Shown piece after piece: positions 33,929 through 42,472 of a stretch of DNA of 64,000 nucleotides (the stretch's first letter is position 1; each line of letters begins with the position of its first letter). The translations under genes and the position numbers were made by a program. The DNA is from Pseudanabaena sp. PCC 6802 (GTDB lineage: Bacteria > Cyanobacteriota > Cyanobacteriia > Pseudanabaenales > Pseudanabaenaceae), in the NCBI RefSeq assembly GCF_000332175.1, contig NZ_KB235914.1, forward strand, positions 2,662,868 through 2,726,867, read 5' to 3'. The notes beneath the pieces are model-generated. The model searched no databases, had not been told where the DNA came from, and was given only the letters and a program-made list of their open reading frames with translations.

Positions 33929-36652
33929 TTATTTCCCTACCGTCTTCTTAACCGCCTCCATTTCTGCATTCGCACCGGCGGCTATCTCTGCCGTGATGTC
34001 GCTCATCGCCTGGATAATGCGAGCTACACAACCAGTCCAACCCGTCTGGTGACTTGCTCCAATGCCAGCCCCATTGTCGCCGTGGAAATATTCGTAGAAT
34101 AGAATTAAGTCCTTCCAATGGGGGTCGGTTTGGAATTTTTCAGCAGCTCCATAGACTGGGCGGCGACCGTTGGCATCGCGCATGAAGATATGAGCTAATC
34201 GCTCGCCTAACTCCTGTGATACTTCATACAAGTTCATGTACCGTCCCGATCCAGTCGGACACTCGATCTTAAACGAGTCACCATAGAAAGAATAGAGCCG
34301 CATGAGCGCCGCATAAATCAGTAGATTTACGGGCATCCAAACTGGGCCGCGCCAATTAGAATTACCGCCAAACATCCCCGTATTGGAATCACCTGGCAGG
34401 TATTCTACGCGAAATTCCTGGCCGTTATGTTGGAAAATAAACGGATGTTCGCGGTGATAGCGCGAGAGCGATCGAATCCCATAGGGGCTGAAGAATTCAT
34501 TTTCGTCCAACAGTCTGGCGAGAACGCGGCGCAACTTCTGTTCGTTGAATACCGACAGCATATACTTCCCTCCCGATCCGCGTTGGGTAGGCAGGTGCAA
34601 ATTGGCTATGAGTTCGGGGTGCCGTTGATAAAATGACAGGGAGCGCTTCTGGAAATTTGGCAATTTCTCGATATCCTCTGCCTCAAAAATCGCTACAGCA
34701 GCTAGAGGTAACAGCCCTACCATCGATCGCACCTTCAAGCGCATTGCATTACCATCGGGCAGTCGCAAAACATCGTAGAAGAAGCCATCTGCTTCGTCCC
34801 ACATCTCGTCATGGAGGTCTCCCACGCGATCCATTGCCCCTGCAATCCGAATCGTGTGTTCGAAAAACTTGCTGACAAATTCTTCATAGAGGGGGTCGTG
34901 AATCGCCAGTTCGACTGCAATCCGCAGCATTTGCTGGCTGAAAAAGACCATCCAGGCAGTGCCGTCTGCCTGTTCCAGGTATCCTCCGGTGGGTAGCGGT
35001 GCGCTGCGATCGAACACGCCGATGTTATCCAGTCCTAAGAAGCCTCCCTCAAAGGCATTGTTGCCCGAGCGATCTTTGCGGTTGACCCACCAAGTGAAGT
35101 TGACCAGTAGTTTTGCAAAGGCATACTTGAGAAACTCGAGATCTCCTTTGCCGTTATTGCGCGCCTTGTCCGCCAAATAGGTCTGCATGGTGGCGTAGGC
35201 GTGTACGGGTGGGTTGACATCGCCGAAGTTCCATTCATAGGCGGGGATTTGACCGTTGGGGTGCAGGTAGTCGTTGCGCAACATCAAATCTAACTGGATT
35301 TTGGCAAAGTCCGAGTCCACAATCGACAGCGGCAACATGTGGAATGCTAAATCCCAAGCTGCATACCAGGGGTATTCCCACTTGTCTGGCATGGAGATGA
35401 TGTCATCGTTGAACATATGAGACCATTGACCGTTGCGGAAGCTCTTGCGCTGCTCGGAGTCAACGTTATGTTCGTCCAGCCACTTATCCACGTCGTAGTA
35501 GAAATATTGCTTCGTCCACAGCATTCCAGCAAGAGCCTGGCGCATCACGCTGACGCGATCGCCATCGGGTTTGATTTTTGCTGGTGTAATCGCGTCGTAG
35601 AAAGCATCAGCTTCCTGCAAGCGCGTTTTAACCACGCTATCGAAATCGACAAAGGGACTGCCAATTTGGGCGGGCACAGTGGGAGTCAGGCGCAGGCGCA
35701 CCACTTGCGTTGCCCCAGCACCAATGGTTAATTGATAGTGAGGAGATGCTTTGGTTCCGATCTGAGCGGGATTGACGGCACCATGCTCTCCATGCACGAT
35801 GTAATTGTTGATACCGTCTTTGACATAAGAACTGGTATTTGGCGAACCAAAGAGGCGAGCGGTATTGGTTTCATTCTCTGTAAACAACAGAGGCACGTTC
35901 CCCTCACAGTAGAGATAGTAGTCCTTAATCCACTCTTGAAATACTTCATCGGTGTGATGGGCGTGGATGATGGTATTTCCACCATCCTTCGCCCTTTGCA
36001 GAATTGGCTTAGAACCACCATCTGCCCAGGACCAGGTATTGCGGAACCAGATGGTTGGCAAGAGATGTAGCGTGGCGGTTTCGGGGCCGCGATTGGCAAC
36101 GCTAATTTTAATCAGGATATCTTCGCAATCTGCTTTAGCATACTCGACAAAGACATCAAAATAGCGGTCTTCATCGAAAACGCCCGTATCGAGGAGTTCG
36201 TATTCCAACTCATCGCGACTGCGCTGTTTGTTAGTTTTGACTAAATCTTCATAGGGGAAAACAGCTTGCGGATACTTGTACAGGTACTTCATGTAAGAGT
36301 GCGTGGGCGTGCTGTCTAGGTAGAAGTAGTATTCCTTTACATCTTCGCCGTGGTTGCCTTCACTGTTGTTGAGACCAAACAGACGTTCTTTGATGATGGG
36401 ATCGTTGCCATTCCACAGTGCTAGGGCAAAACAAAGAACCTGGTGGTCATCGGAAATCCCCCCCAAGCCATCTTCTCCCCAGCGATAGGCACGCGATCGC
36501 GCCTGGTCGTGTGAAAAATAATTCCAAGCATCACCGTTATCGCTGTAGTCTTCGCGCACGGTGCCCCATTGCCGTTCGCTCAAGTAGGGACCCCACTTTT
36601 TCCAGGGGATGTTGCGATGTGTTTCTTGCAGTCTGGTTTGTTCGGCTGTCAT
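33929..36652 (-). CDS. GH63-type glucosidase (MGH1-like glycoside hydrolase)
   Basis: A 907-residue protein if started at MTAEQTRLQETHRNIPWKKW; the frame is open 36 codons further upstream but those residues are not family-like. WGPYLSERQWGTVREDYS opens the domain and matches bacterial GH63/MGH1-type glucosidases. Other blocks are WAYRWGEDGLGG-like SRAYRWGEDG, then PDKWEYPWYAAWDLAFHMLP, QIPAYEWNFGDVNPPVH and NWRGPVWMPVNLL. The (alpha/alpha)6 catalytic acid/base residues are likely in the EDG and W..E segments. It has no signal peptide, so it should act on an intracellular oligosaccharide; glucosylglycerate or related solutes are possible substrates for this family (inference). Confidence 0.88.
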   Translation of the reverse strand: MTAEQTRLQETHRNIPWKKWGPYLSERQWGTVREDYSDNGDAWNYFSHDQARSRAYRWGEDGLGGISDDHQVLCFALALWNGNDPIIKERLFGLNNSEGNHGEDVKEYYFYLDSTPTHSYMKYLYKYPQAVFPYEDLVKTNKQRSRDELEYELLDTGVFDEDRYFDVFVEYAKADCEDILIKISVANRGPETATLHLLPTIWFRNTWSWADGGSKPILQRAKDGGNTIIHAHHTDEVFQEWIKDYYLYCEGNVPLLFTENETNTARLFGSPNTSSYVKDGINNYIVHGEHGAVNPAQIGTKASPHYQLTIGAGATQVVRLRLTPTVPAQIGSPFVDFDSVVKTRLQEADAFYDAITPAKIKPDGDRVSVMRQALAGMLWTKQYFYYDVDKWLDEHNVDSEQRKSFRNGQWSHMFNDDIISMPDKWEYPWYAAWDLAFHMLPLSIVDSDFAKIQLDLMLRNDYLHPNGQIPAYEWNFGDVNPPVHAYATMQTYLADKARNNGKGDLEFLKYAFAKLLVNFTWWVNRKDRSGNNAFEGGFLGLDNIGVFDRSAPLPTGGYLEQADGTAWMVFFSQQMLRIAVELAIHDPLYEEFVSKFFEHTIRIAGAMDRVGDLHDEMWDEADGFFYDVLRLPDGNAMRLKVRSMVGLLPLAAVAIFEAEDIEKLPNFQKRSLSFYQRHPELIANLHLPTQRGSGGKYMLSVFNEQKLRRVLARLLDENEFFSPYGIRSLSRYHREHPFIFQHNGQEFRVEYLPGDSNTGMFGGNSNWRGPVWMPVNLLIYAALMRLYSFYGDSFKIECPTGSGRYMNLYEVSQELGERLAHIFMRDANGRRPVYGAAEKFQTDPHWKDLILFYEYFHGDNGAGIGASHQTGWTGCVARIIQAMSDITAEIAAGANAEMEAVKKTVGK

Positions 36653-37208
36653 AAATGGTTCTTGTGTTGATTTCAAGATAACTAAAGATTTAGATAGCAA
36701 GCTGAAATTTAAGGCATTGGTGACAAGGTAATTGCTCGGTCGCATTACCCTCTCAAACATTATGTCGCTTTACAAGAAAATTTTGTAGATTTATTTGTCA
36801 AAGTGAGGCACAATAATAAAATTGTAGAGATATCTGCTATCTCAAAGCCAAAAATTAAATAAAAATTAAATAAGTATTAAATGCAAATTAATAGTAGCCA
36901 GTCTCTAAGAGGTGATTGCAGCTAATGCCATCTGTTGTTGAATCAGTTGAATCAGTTGCTCAATCTCTAGATCGCTCTAGATCGAGTAGCAAAAGAGTCA
37001 AATCACAACAGAACTAGAGCAGGAACCTCACCATACGATCCACGCTAGGTCGCCAGGTCGAGTTTGCCTATGCTGACTCAGATCTTGCCTCCCTGAAGTC
37101 AGGATCGGCCCATGACTGGTAGGTAGTAAGTATGAAAAAAAAGATTGACAAACTGCGTTTGTCTCCTGTGGAATGGATTCCCATTTTATTAACTCTAGAA
37201 GAAACATC
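36653..37208. other. Long gene-free region (556 bp)
   Basis: No gene is recognised. An AT-rich tract (about 36780-36895) has overlapping AAAAATTAAATA repeats, followed by a short repeat TTGAATCAGTTGAATCAGTTG near 36937 and a repeated CTCTAGATCG near 36962. The region borders two deletion-damaged genes, so it may be decayed gene DNA or the glucosidase promoter. Confidence 0.45.
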
Positions 37209-37493
37209 ATGACAAAGAAACAACCTCTATTTGGTCTTTGCTCCTGCTGCAATCCCGCGATCGCCAGGCTGGCGCAAACCTTTCTATCGCGACGGCAATT
37301 CATGCTGTTGGGGGCGGGGGCATTTGCTGCATACCAACATTTTGAAGAAGATCGGAAAGGTTCGGTTGAGGTGGGGAAACTGGCAGATTTTGCGATCCTG
37401 TCTGACAATCCCCTCACCGTCGATCCGATGGCGATTAAAGACATTACGGTGCTGGCAACAATCAAAGAGGGAAAGACGATTTACAAAGCCTAA
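37209..37493 (+). pseudogene. Amidohydrolase (YtcJ-type) with large internal deletion
   Basis: The open frame is 94 codons from the ATG at 37209. Residues 1-41 (GLCSCCNPAIARLAQTFLSRRQFMLLGAGAFAAY) form the leader and Tat-like signal found at the start of cyanobacterial YtcJ-type amidohydrolases. From about residue 42 onward FEEDRKGSVEVGKLADFAIL and VLATIKEGKTIYKA match the extreme C-terminus of the same family. The whole metal-binding barrel of some 450-500 residues is absent. AAYQHF fits both family ends, so the deletion may have used short homology there. A stable product is unlikely to be an enzyme. Confidence 0.8.
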
Positions 37494-37529
37494 AACGGGA
37501 AAGTGCCGACAGAATATAGCGATCCTATA

Positions 37530-37566
37530 TTGTGAAACAAGTTCCCTGCGGGAACTTGTTTCACAA
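37530..37566. repeat. Perfect 17-bp-stem hairpin
   Basis: TTGTGAAACAAGTTCCC at 37530-37546, a TGC loop, and the exact complement at 37550-37566. It lies between two deletion relics. No T-run follows on either strand, so it is not a standard terminator. Confidence 0.8.
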
Positions 37567-37691
37567 AGCCCAAAAACTCACAAACGATCTAGGACTGCTG
37601 ACGATCCGCTGCCAGATCGCCAGGTCAAGCTTATTGAAACCATAAATGAGGCGCGATCGTAGAATTACTGGGATGTGTGGAGAGGAGATTT

Positions 37692-38034
37692 ATGCAAATA
37701 TCTAAGAAATTCTCGCCGTGGCAAATTCTATCAGGTACTGCGGGTTATCTGTCGATGGCGATCGCTCTTTCTGCTTTTCCTGCTTGGGCAAACGAGCAAT
37801 TGCCTGTCTCTACTGTCTCAGAAGGTATCAGTTTTGATATTGAAGAATTACAACAGGAACTACAAGAGCTTTCCAATTCTGACCCTGGGCGACGAGCAAG
37901 GATTAGAAATTTATTACAAGGCAGCTATAACACCCTGGCTCAACTTTACTACTGACTTCCAGATCGTCAACCCTGCCATCAAGAGTTTTGACACGGCTTA
38001 TATCCTGGGATTCCGTTTAGGGATGACTTTTTAG
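37692..38034 (+). pseudogene. OprB-type porin with internal deletion and frameshift
   Basis: The 5' end has a good GAGGAG Shine-Dalgarno sequence, an ATG at 37692, and a signal peptide (about 1-28, MAIALSAFPAWANEQ) followed by a coiled-coil stretch. That frame stops at 37955. In the +1 shifted frame from about 37889 to 38034 the DNA encodes DEQGLEIYYKAAITPWLNFT and AYILGFRLGMTF, the last strands of an OprB-like outer-membrane porin. The central barrel is missing. The gene is therefore a deletion derivative with a frameshift at the junction near 37885-37890. Confidence 0.75.
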
Positions 38035-38066
38035 TTAAGCAATTCATTACATGAGGAGATAAATCT

Positions 38067-39449
38067 ATGCGATTTCGTTACGGATTGATATTAGGGGCTT
38101 TATTGCTAGCGGTCATTGGGTTCGCAACCCAAATCGGCCTAGTTCGCAGCCAACCAGCCCAAACTTCCCAACCCACCAGCACCTTGTTTGAAAACGTGCG
38201 GATTTTCAACGGCACTTCTGCCCAACTGTCTGCCCCTTCCAGTGTGTTAGTGGTCAATAACAAAATCGAAAAGATTTCGACAGGGTCTATTGCTGCTCCA
38301 TCGGATACTGGTTTAACCCGCATTAATGGCGGCGGTCGCACGTTGATGCCAGGGTTGATAGACAACCATACCCATATCATGATGACGATCGTCTCGCAGG
38401 CAGAACTACTCTCTCCCAACACCACGCTTGAGGTAATCGATCGGAAAGCGGAAACCGCAGCAAAAGAAATGCTACTGCGCGGATTTACCAGTATTCGTGA
38501 CATGGCAGGCCCAGCTTTTGGACTTAAACGGAACATCGACAAGGGGGCTGAGATCGGGCCGCGCATCTGGCCTTCAGGGGCAATGATCTCACAAACCAGC
38601 GGACATGGCGACTTCCGTACGCTCAAGGAACTTCCAAGATCGGCTACTACACCTCTCAGTCGCGGGGAATTGTTGGGAGCGGGTGCGATCGCCGATGGGG
38701 TAGATGAAGTCCTCCGCAGAACTCGCGAACAACTCATGCAAGGTGCCACTCAGATTAAGCTGGCAGCAGGTGGCGGTGTGGCATCGGACTACGACCCCCT
38801 GGATGTCAGCCAGTACACGGAATCAGAATTTCGGGCTGCCGTTGAAGCTGCTGATAATTGGAATACCTACGTGACAGTTCATGCTTACACGCCAAAGGCT
38901 ATTCAGACGGCGATTCGTGCGGGGGTTAAGTGCATCGAACACGGGCAATTGATGGACGAACTGACAGCGAAAATTATGGCTGAGAAAGGAATCTGGCTCA
39001 GTATGCAACCATTTCTCGACGATGAGGATGCCATTCCATTCCCAGAAGGGTCACCCAATCGCGCTAAACAATTACAGATGACTCAGGGCACTGACACTGC
39101 CTATAAACTTGCCAAGAAATACAATCTCAAGACTGCCTGGGGTACCGATACGTTATTTGATGCCAAATTGGCTACCCGTCAAGGTGTGCAACTTGCAAAA
39201 CTGGCACGCTGGTATACCCCCTTTGAAGTGCTGAAAATGGCAACGAGTACGAATGCTGAATTGCTTGCTTTATCTGGCCCCCGCAATCCCTATCCCGGCA
39301 AGTTGGGCGTTGTCGAAGAAGGCGCGCTTGCCGACCTGCTGTTGGTAGATGGCAATCCCATAGAAGACATCAAGCTAATCGAGAATCCGGCGCACAACTT
39401 CAAAGTGATTATGAAGGATGGCAAGATTTACAAGAACTCGCTCGCATAG
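38067..39449 (+). CDS. Exported metal-dependent amidohydrolase (imidazolonepropionase-like)
   Basis: A 460-residue protein with an N-terminal signal or anchor (LILGALLLAVIGFATQIGL, about 6-25). The amidohydrolase barrel has DNHTHI (metal His pair), TQIKLAAGGGV with the bridging Lys, VTVHAYTPKA and CIEHGQL with metal His residues, and AWGTDTL with the catalytic Asp. It belongs to the HutI/prolidase-like group that hydrolyses cyclic amides or dipeptides. It is intact, unlike the amidohydrolase remnant 0.6 kb upstream. The substrate is unknown. Confidence 0.9.
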   Translation: MRFRYGLILGALLLAVIGFATQIGLVRSQPAQTSQPTSTLFENVRIFNGTSAQLSAPSSVLVVNNKIEKISTGSIAAPSDTGLTRINGGGRTLMPGLIDNHTHIMMTIVSQAELLSPNTTLEVIDRKAETAAKEMLLRGFTSIRDMAGPAFGLKRNIDKGAEIGPRIWPSGAMISQTSGHGDFRTLKELPRSATTPLSRGELLGAGAIADGVDEVLRRTREQLMQGATQIKLAAGGGVASDYDPLDVSQYTESEFRAAVEAADNWNTYVTVHAYTPKAIQTAIRAGVKCIEHGQLMDELTAKIMAEKGIWLSMQPFLDDEDAIPFPEGSPNRAKQLQMTQGTDTAYKLAKKYNLKTAWGTDTLFDAKLATRQGVQLAKLARWYTPFEVLKMATSTNAELLALSGPRNPYPGKLGVVEEGALADLLLVDGNPIEDIKLIENPAHNFKVIMKDGKIYKNSLA

Positions 39450-39460
39450 CCATTTTTAGC

Positions 39461-39606
39461 TATAGCAGTTTTCAGATGAGAACGAGAAGGGGGTTTGGGG
39501 GCGCTGCCCCCAAGAAGGGGAGGCAGGGCGGTCTTGGGGGTTCCCCGCTAGAGCCACTGCCGTGTGGAACCCCTTCACCCCGTCAATAAAACCTGTTCTC
39601 AATCGA
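39461..39606. repeat. GC-core palindromic element, copy 2 (with inner module)
   Basis: It begins TATAGCAGTTTTCAGATGAG with core GGGGGCGCTGCCCCC, and carries the ~47-bp inner module starting AGGCAGGGCGGTCTTGGGGG that is also in the 49362-49517 copy. It ends near CTCAATCG. It follows 11 bp after the amidohydrolase stop codon. Confidence 0.8.
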
Positions 39607-39795
39607 CTTACAGATTTGCTGGGAGCTGAAAGCTACGATCGCCTTGGGAAAAACCTGCTTGCGACTGGACTCTATCTAAATCTGCCAGGATAGGGATATC
39701 ATGTATGTTGAATTGCCCCCCGCGATCGGGAATGTCATCTGAATCTGTAATGGCAAACGGCGGTTTGCCCCTATTTAACTCATACAGGAAAAACA

Positions 39796-40206
39796 ATGGT
39801 CACCCCAAAATTAGCTCGTGTCGGATTGCTCCTCCTTTCGGTATTATCCTTGACAGGAGCGATCGCTCCTACCGCTTTTGCTCAAAGAGTTCAACTCCTC
39901 GGTCAGGCCAGACTCTCGTTTAGAGAAAACGACCTGGATGTTTTGAAGTTACCCAGATGTCAAGTGCCTCCTGTCCGAGATATCAGGCTAAGAGCGCTGA
40001 GGGGTTCAGCCGAAATACAACTCCTGGTCGTGCAATATGGGAACAATCAATTAGATCGATTGCCAGTCAGATCCAGGCTCCGCCAAGGCAGTGAAACTAA
40101 TTGGATTCCTTTAAGGGGTACTCTTCGCTGTATCAGGGGAATTGCGATTGTGGGCAGTTCTGCGGGTACTACAAATCGCGCGATTATTCAATTTTATGCG
40201 CGCTAA
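39796..40206 (+). CDS. Secreted DUF2541-like protein
   Basis: A 136-residue protein with a clear signal peptide (about 1-29, VGLLLLSVLSLTGAIAPTAFA with AXA cleavage). The mature part shows IRLRALRGSAEIQLLVVQYG, LPVRSRLRQGSETNWIPLRG and CIRGIAIVGSS, a pattern seen in small periplasmic DUF2541-like beta proteins. Two Cys residues could form a disulfide. Function unknown. It lies 43 bp upstream of the transglutaminase gene and may share its transcript. Confidence 0.65.
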   Translation: MVTPKLARVGLLLLSVLSLTGAIAPTAFAQRVQLLGQARLSFRENDLDVLKLPRCQVPPVRDIRLRALRGSAEIQLLVVQYGNNQLDRLPVRSRLRQGSETNWIPLRGTLRCIRGIAIVGSSAGTTNRAIIQFYAR

Positions 40207-40249
40207 GTATTTCCAACTTTAGATAATCGCACACATCAACACATTAGCA

Positions 40250-41155
40250 ATGGCTGTCATTTACGATCTCGAACACGTCACGACTTACAGTTATCGCAAT
40301 CCCGTCGGGTTTGGCGAACATCGCGCTATCTTTTTACCTGGCGCAGGCTTTGTCGGTCGCATCTTGAGCTACACGCTAGAAACCAATATTCCGTCAAAAG
40401 TCCGCTGGATGATGGATACCCTTTCCAACAATGTAGCCCTGATCGAATTCAGCGAACCCGCCAAAGAACTGAGCGTTACTTATCGACTGCGGGGCGAGCA
40501 TTTTGGCATCAAGGCGATCGCCGATTTTCCCCTAGAAGCGCGAGCCATAGAAATTCCAGTACAGTACACGCCGGATGAGTGGACCGATCTGGCTGTCTTT
40601 ATGCGTCCCCACGCCGAAGATCCCGACGGTAGCCTCGCGTCCTGGACAAAAAGCTTTGTAGCTGGAGATCGAGACGATACCCTTGATGTCCTGCAACGGA
40701 TGATGGATGCGATCTGGAACGATCTGACCTATCAGGCCCGAGAGGTAGAGGGAACTCAGTCCCCGTCAGAAACGTTGCGCCTCGGGTCTGGCACCTGCCG
40801 GGATTATGCCTGGTTGATGATTGAGGCATTGCGACGTTTGGGTCTAGCCTGTCGCTTTGTCAGCGGCTATCTCTACGATTCGTCCCTGGATGGCGGTGAC
40901 GTTGGCATGACGGGGGCAGGGGCAACCCATGCCTGGTTGCAGGTCTACCTGCCGGGAGCGGGCTGGCGAGCCTACGACCCAACGAACCGAATTACCGCTG
41001 GCTTCGATCTGATCCGCGTAGCGATCGCCCGCCATCCGGGGCAAGTCATTCCCCTCTCGGGTTCGTGGTTTGGCAATGCCGAGGATTATCTGGGGATGGA
41101 CGTGCAGGTGAAGATTCGCAAGCTGGCCAAGCTACCTGAGTTTGAGGAGGAGTAG
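40250..41155 (+). CDS. Transglutaminase-like protein
   Basis: A 301-residue cytoplasmic protein. The N-terminal beta domain (about 1-100) begins with YDLEHVTTYSYRNPVGFGEH, the usual opening of bacterial transglutaminase-like proteins. The catalytic domain has the nucleophile Cys183 in GSGTCRDYAWLMIEAL, His in ATHAWLQVYLPG and Asp in AYDPTNRI, a full papain-like triad. These proteins act as proteases or amidases; no signal peptide is seen. Function in this gene neighbourhood is not known. Confidence 0.9.
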   Translation: MAVIYDLEHVTTYSYRNPVGFGEHRAIFLPGAGFVGRILSYTLETNIPSKVRWMMDTLSNNVALIEFSEPAKELSVTYRLRGEHFGIKAIADFPLEARAIEIPVQYTPDEWTDLAVFMRPHAEDPDGSLASWTKSFVAGDRDDTLDVLQRMMDAIWNDLTYQAREVEGTQSPSETLRLGSGTCRDYAWLMIEALRRLGLACRFVSGYLYDSSLDGGDVGMTGAGATHAWLQVYLPGAGWRAYDPTNRITAGFDLIRVAIARHPGQVIPLSGSWFGNAEDYLGMDVQVKIRKLAKLPEFEEE

Positions 41156-41266
41156 GCGAGATCGCAGTCCCGATCGCTACGATGCAGGTTGGCGAATTGA
41201 CTTTCAAAGTACTCGCTCTACCGCAAAGCTCTGCCTTCCAGCCTTTGACACTTCGAACAAAGGTAA

Positions 41267-41379
41267 TATAGTGGTTTTCAGATGAAAACGAGAAGGGGGT
41301 TTGGGGGCGTTGCCCCCAAGAAGGGGTTCCACCCCTTCACCCCAAAAATAAAACTCGTTCTCAATTGAAAAGCGCTATA
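41267..41379. repeat. GC-core palindromic element, copy 3 (short form)
   Basis: It starts TATAGTGGTTTTCAGATGAAAAC and ends TTGAAAAGCGCTATA, giving imperfect terminal inverted repeats. The core is GGGGGCGTTGCCCCCAAG and GGGGTTCCACCCC, without the inner module. Its last bases CTA (41375-41377) are the TAG stop of the convergent BrkB-family gene. Confidence 0.85.
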
Positions 41380-42277
41380 AGTTCCGACGGCTACCAAACA
41401 AATGCGCGTAGGTGTAGGAAAATTCGCAACCGAATAGAAAAATTTGACAGGTTAGATAAAGCCACAGCAGCAAAATCATCGCGCCTCCAATCACGCCATA
41501 GGACAGATAGTGACCGCCAATCGAAATGATGCTGTCCCCTGCCAAGCGCAGTAAGCCAACCAACAGACCGGCGGATAGCAACGCCCCCAGCCACGTATCT
41601 TGCCAGGCAGCTCGGGTAGAGGGCAGAATTTTGAACAGGATGCAACAGGCGATCGCCAGGATCGATAGCGACGAGCCAACCTGAAGCCCCCTGGTCACCT
41701 CAAGTTCGTCTACGTGGACAAAGGCAAAAGTCTCTCGAAAAGTTGCAACCAGCTTCAGGACGCACTGAATAGCAATGTCAGAAATGAGGGAGGCAAAAAG
41801 CAGCGATGTCGTTCCAAAGACCAGTAGAAAGGAGAGAAGCTGGTTGAGCGCGAATGAAATAACCGTTCCTCGAATGGAATCCTGTCCGCTGACTCGCCAA
41901 ATCTTTTGGACAAAATTATTGAGTGCCGCAAAGACAGTACTGGCAGAATACAACAATAGCCCAAACCCAATGATGCCTGCCCCAGTCCTGCTTTCGCGCA
42001 GCGCTGCGATCGTTCCCTCGATTGTTTTATAGACTTCTGCGGGCAACGAACTCTCAACGTTTTTCCGTATTAGCTCAAATGTGGCCGATCCAGGCTCGAT
42101 CCATTGACCAAGGATGCTGAGCAGCACGAGCAGAATTGGGAATAGCGAAAACAAGGCGTAGTACGATAAGGCTGCTGCCATGCTGGAACAGTCGTCTTGA
42201 TGCCATTTCAATCCCGTTTGAATCAGCAACTGAACGGGTTTAGTAGGCAGAATGCGATCGCGAAAGTATTGAAACAT
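41375..42277 (-). CDS. YihY/BrkB-family inner-membrane protein
   Basis: A 300-residue protein with about six membrane helices: LSYYALFSLFPILLVLLSILG, AGIIGFGLLLYSASTVFAALN, ISFALNQLLSFLLVFGTTSLLF, SSLSILAIACCILFKILPS, LGALLSAGLLVGLLRL and GGAMILLLWLYLTCQIFLFG. DDCSSMAAALSYYALFSLFP and YGVIGGAMILLLWLYL are diagnostic of the YihY/BrkB family (once thought to be RNase BN). Transport activity is suspected but not established. Its stop codon lies in the end of a dispersed repeat. Confidence 0.93.
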   Translation of the reverse strand: MFQYFRDRILPTKPVQLLIQTGLKWHQDDCSSMAAALSYYALFSLFPILLVLLSILGQWIEPGSATFELIRKNVESSLPAEVYKTIEGTIAALRESRTGAGIIGFGLLLYSASTVFAALNNFVQKIWRVSGQDSIRGTVISFALNQLLSFLLVFGTTSLLFASLISDIAIQCVLKLVATFRETFAFVHVDELEVTRGLQVGSSLSILAIACCILFKILPSTRAAWQDTWLGALLSAGLLVGLLRLAGDSIISIGGHYLSYGVIGGAMILLLWLYLTCQIFLFGCEFSYTYAHLFGSRRNL

Positions 42278-42326
42278 GAACGAGTAATGAATCTGTTCGA
42301 GAACTATGGGACGGAATTGTATGTAC

Positions 42327-42346
42327 GGGCGAACGGCCGTTCGCCC
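42327..42346. repeat. 20-bp perfect palindrome GGGCGAACGG/CCGTTCGCCC
   Basis: It is embedded in TGTAC...CCTCC context. A related element at 61411-61476 has the same TGTACGGGC start and GCCCCCTAC end around a longer loop. This is a common type of cyanobacterial intergenic palindrome. Confidence 0.75.
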
Positions 42347-42472
42347 CTCCAGTAATCTGTAATTTTAGTTTAGGAAATTGGTATTAATACACATCCATTG
42401 TAGGGCGGCTTTGTATTGCTCTATTGGGTTGGGCAACATTACAATCTAATGGATTAACCCAAAGATCTGAAA

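Noticed and set aside
33929-36760. Start of the GH63 glucosidase at 36760
   Set aside because: The 36 extra residues are unlike the family; the ATG at 36652 begins just before the conserved WKKWGPYL block. Not excluded fully.
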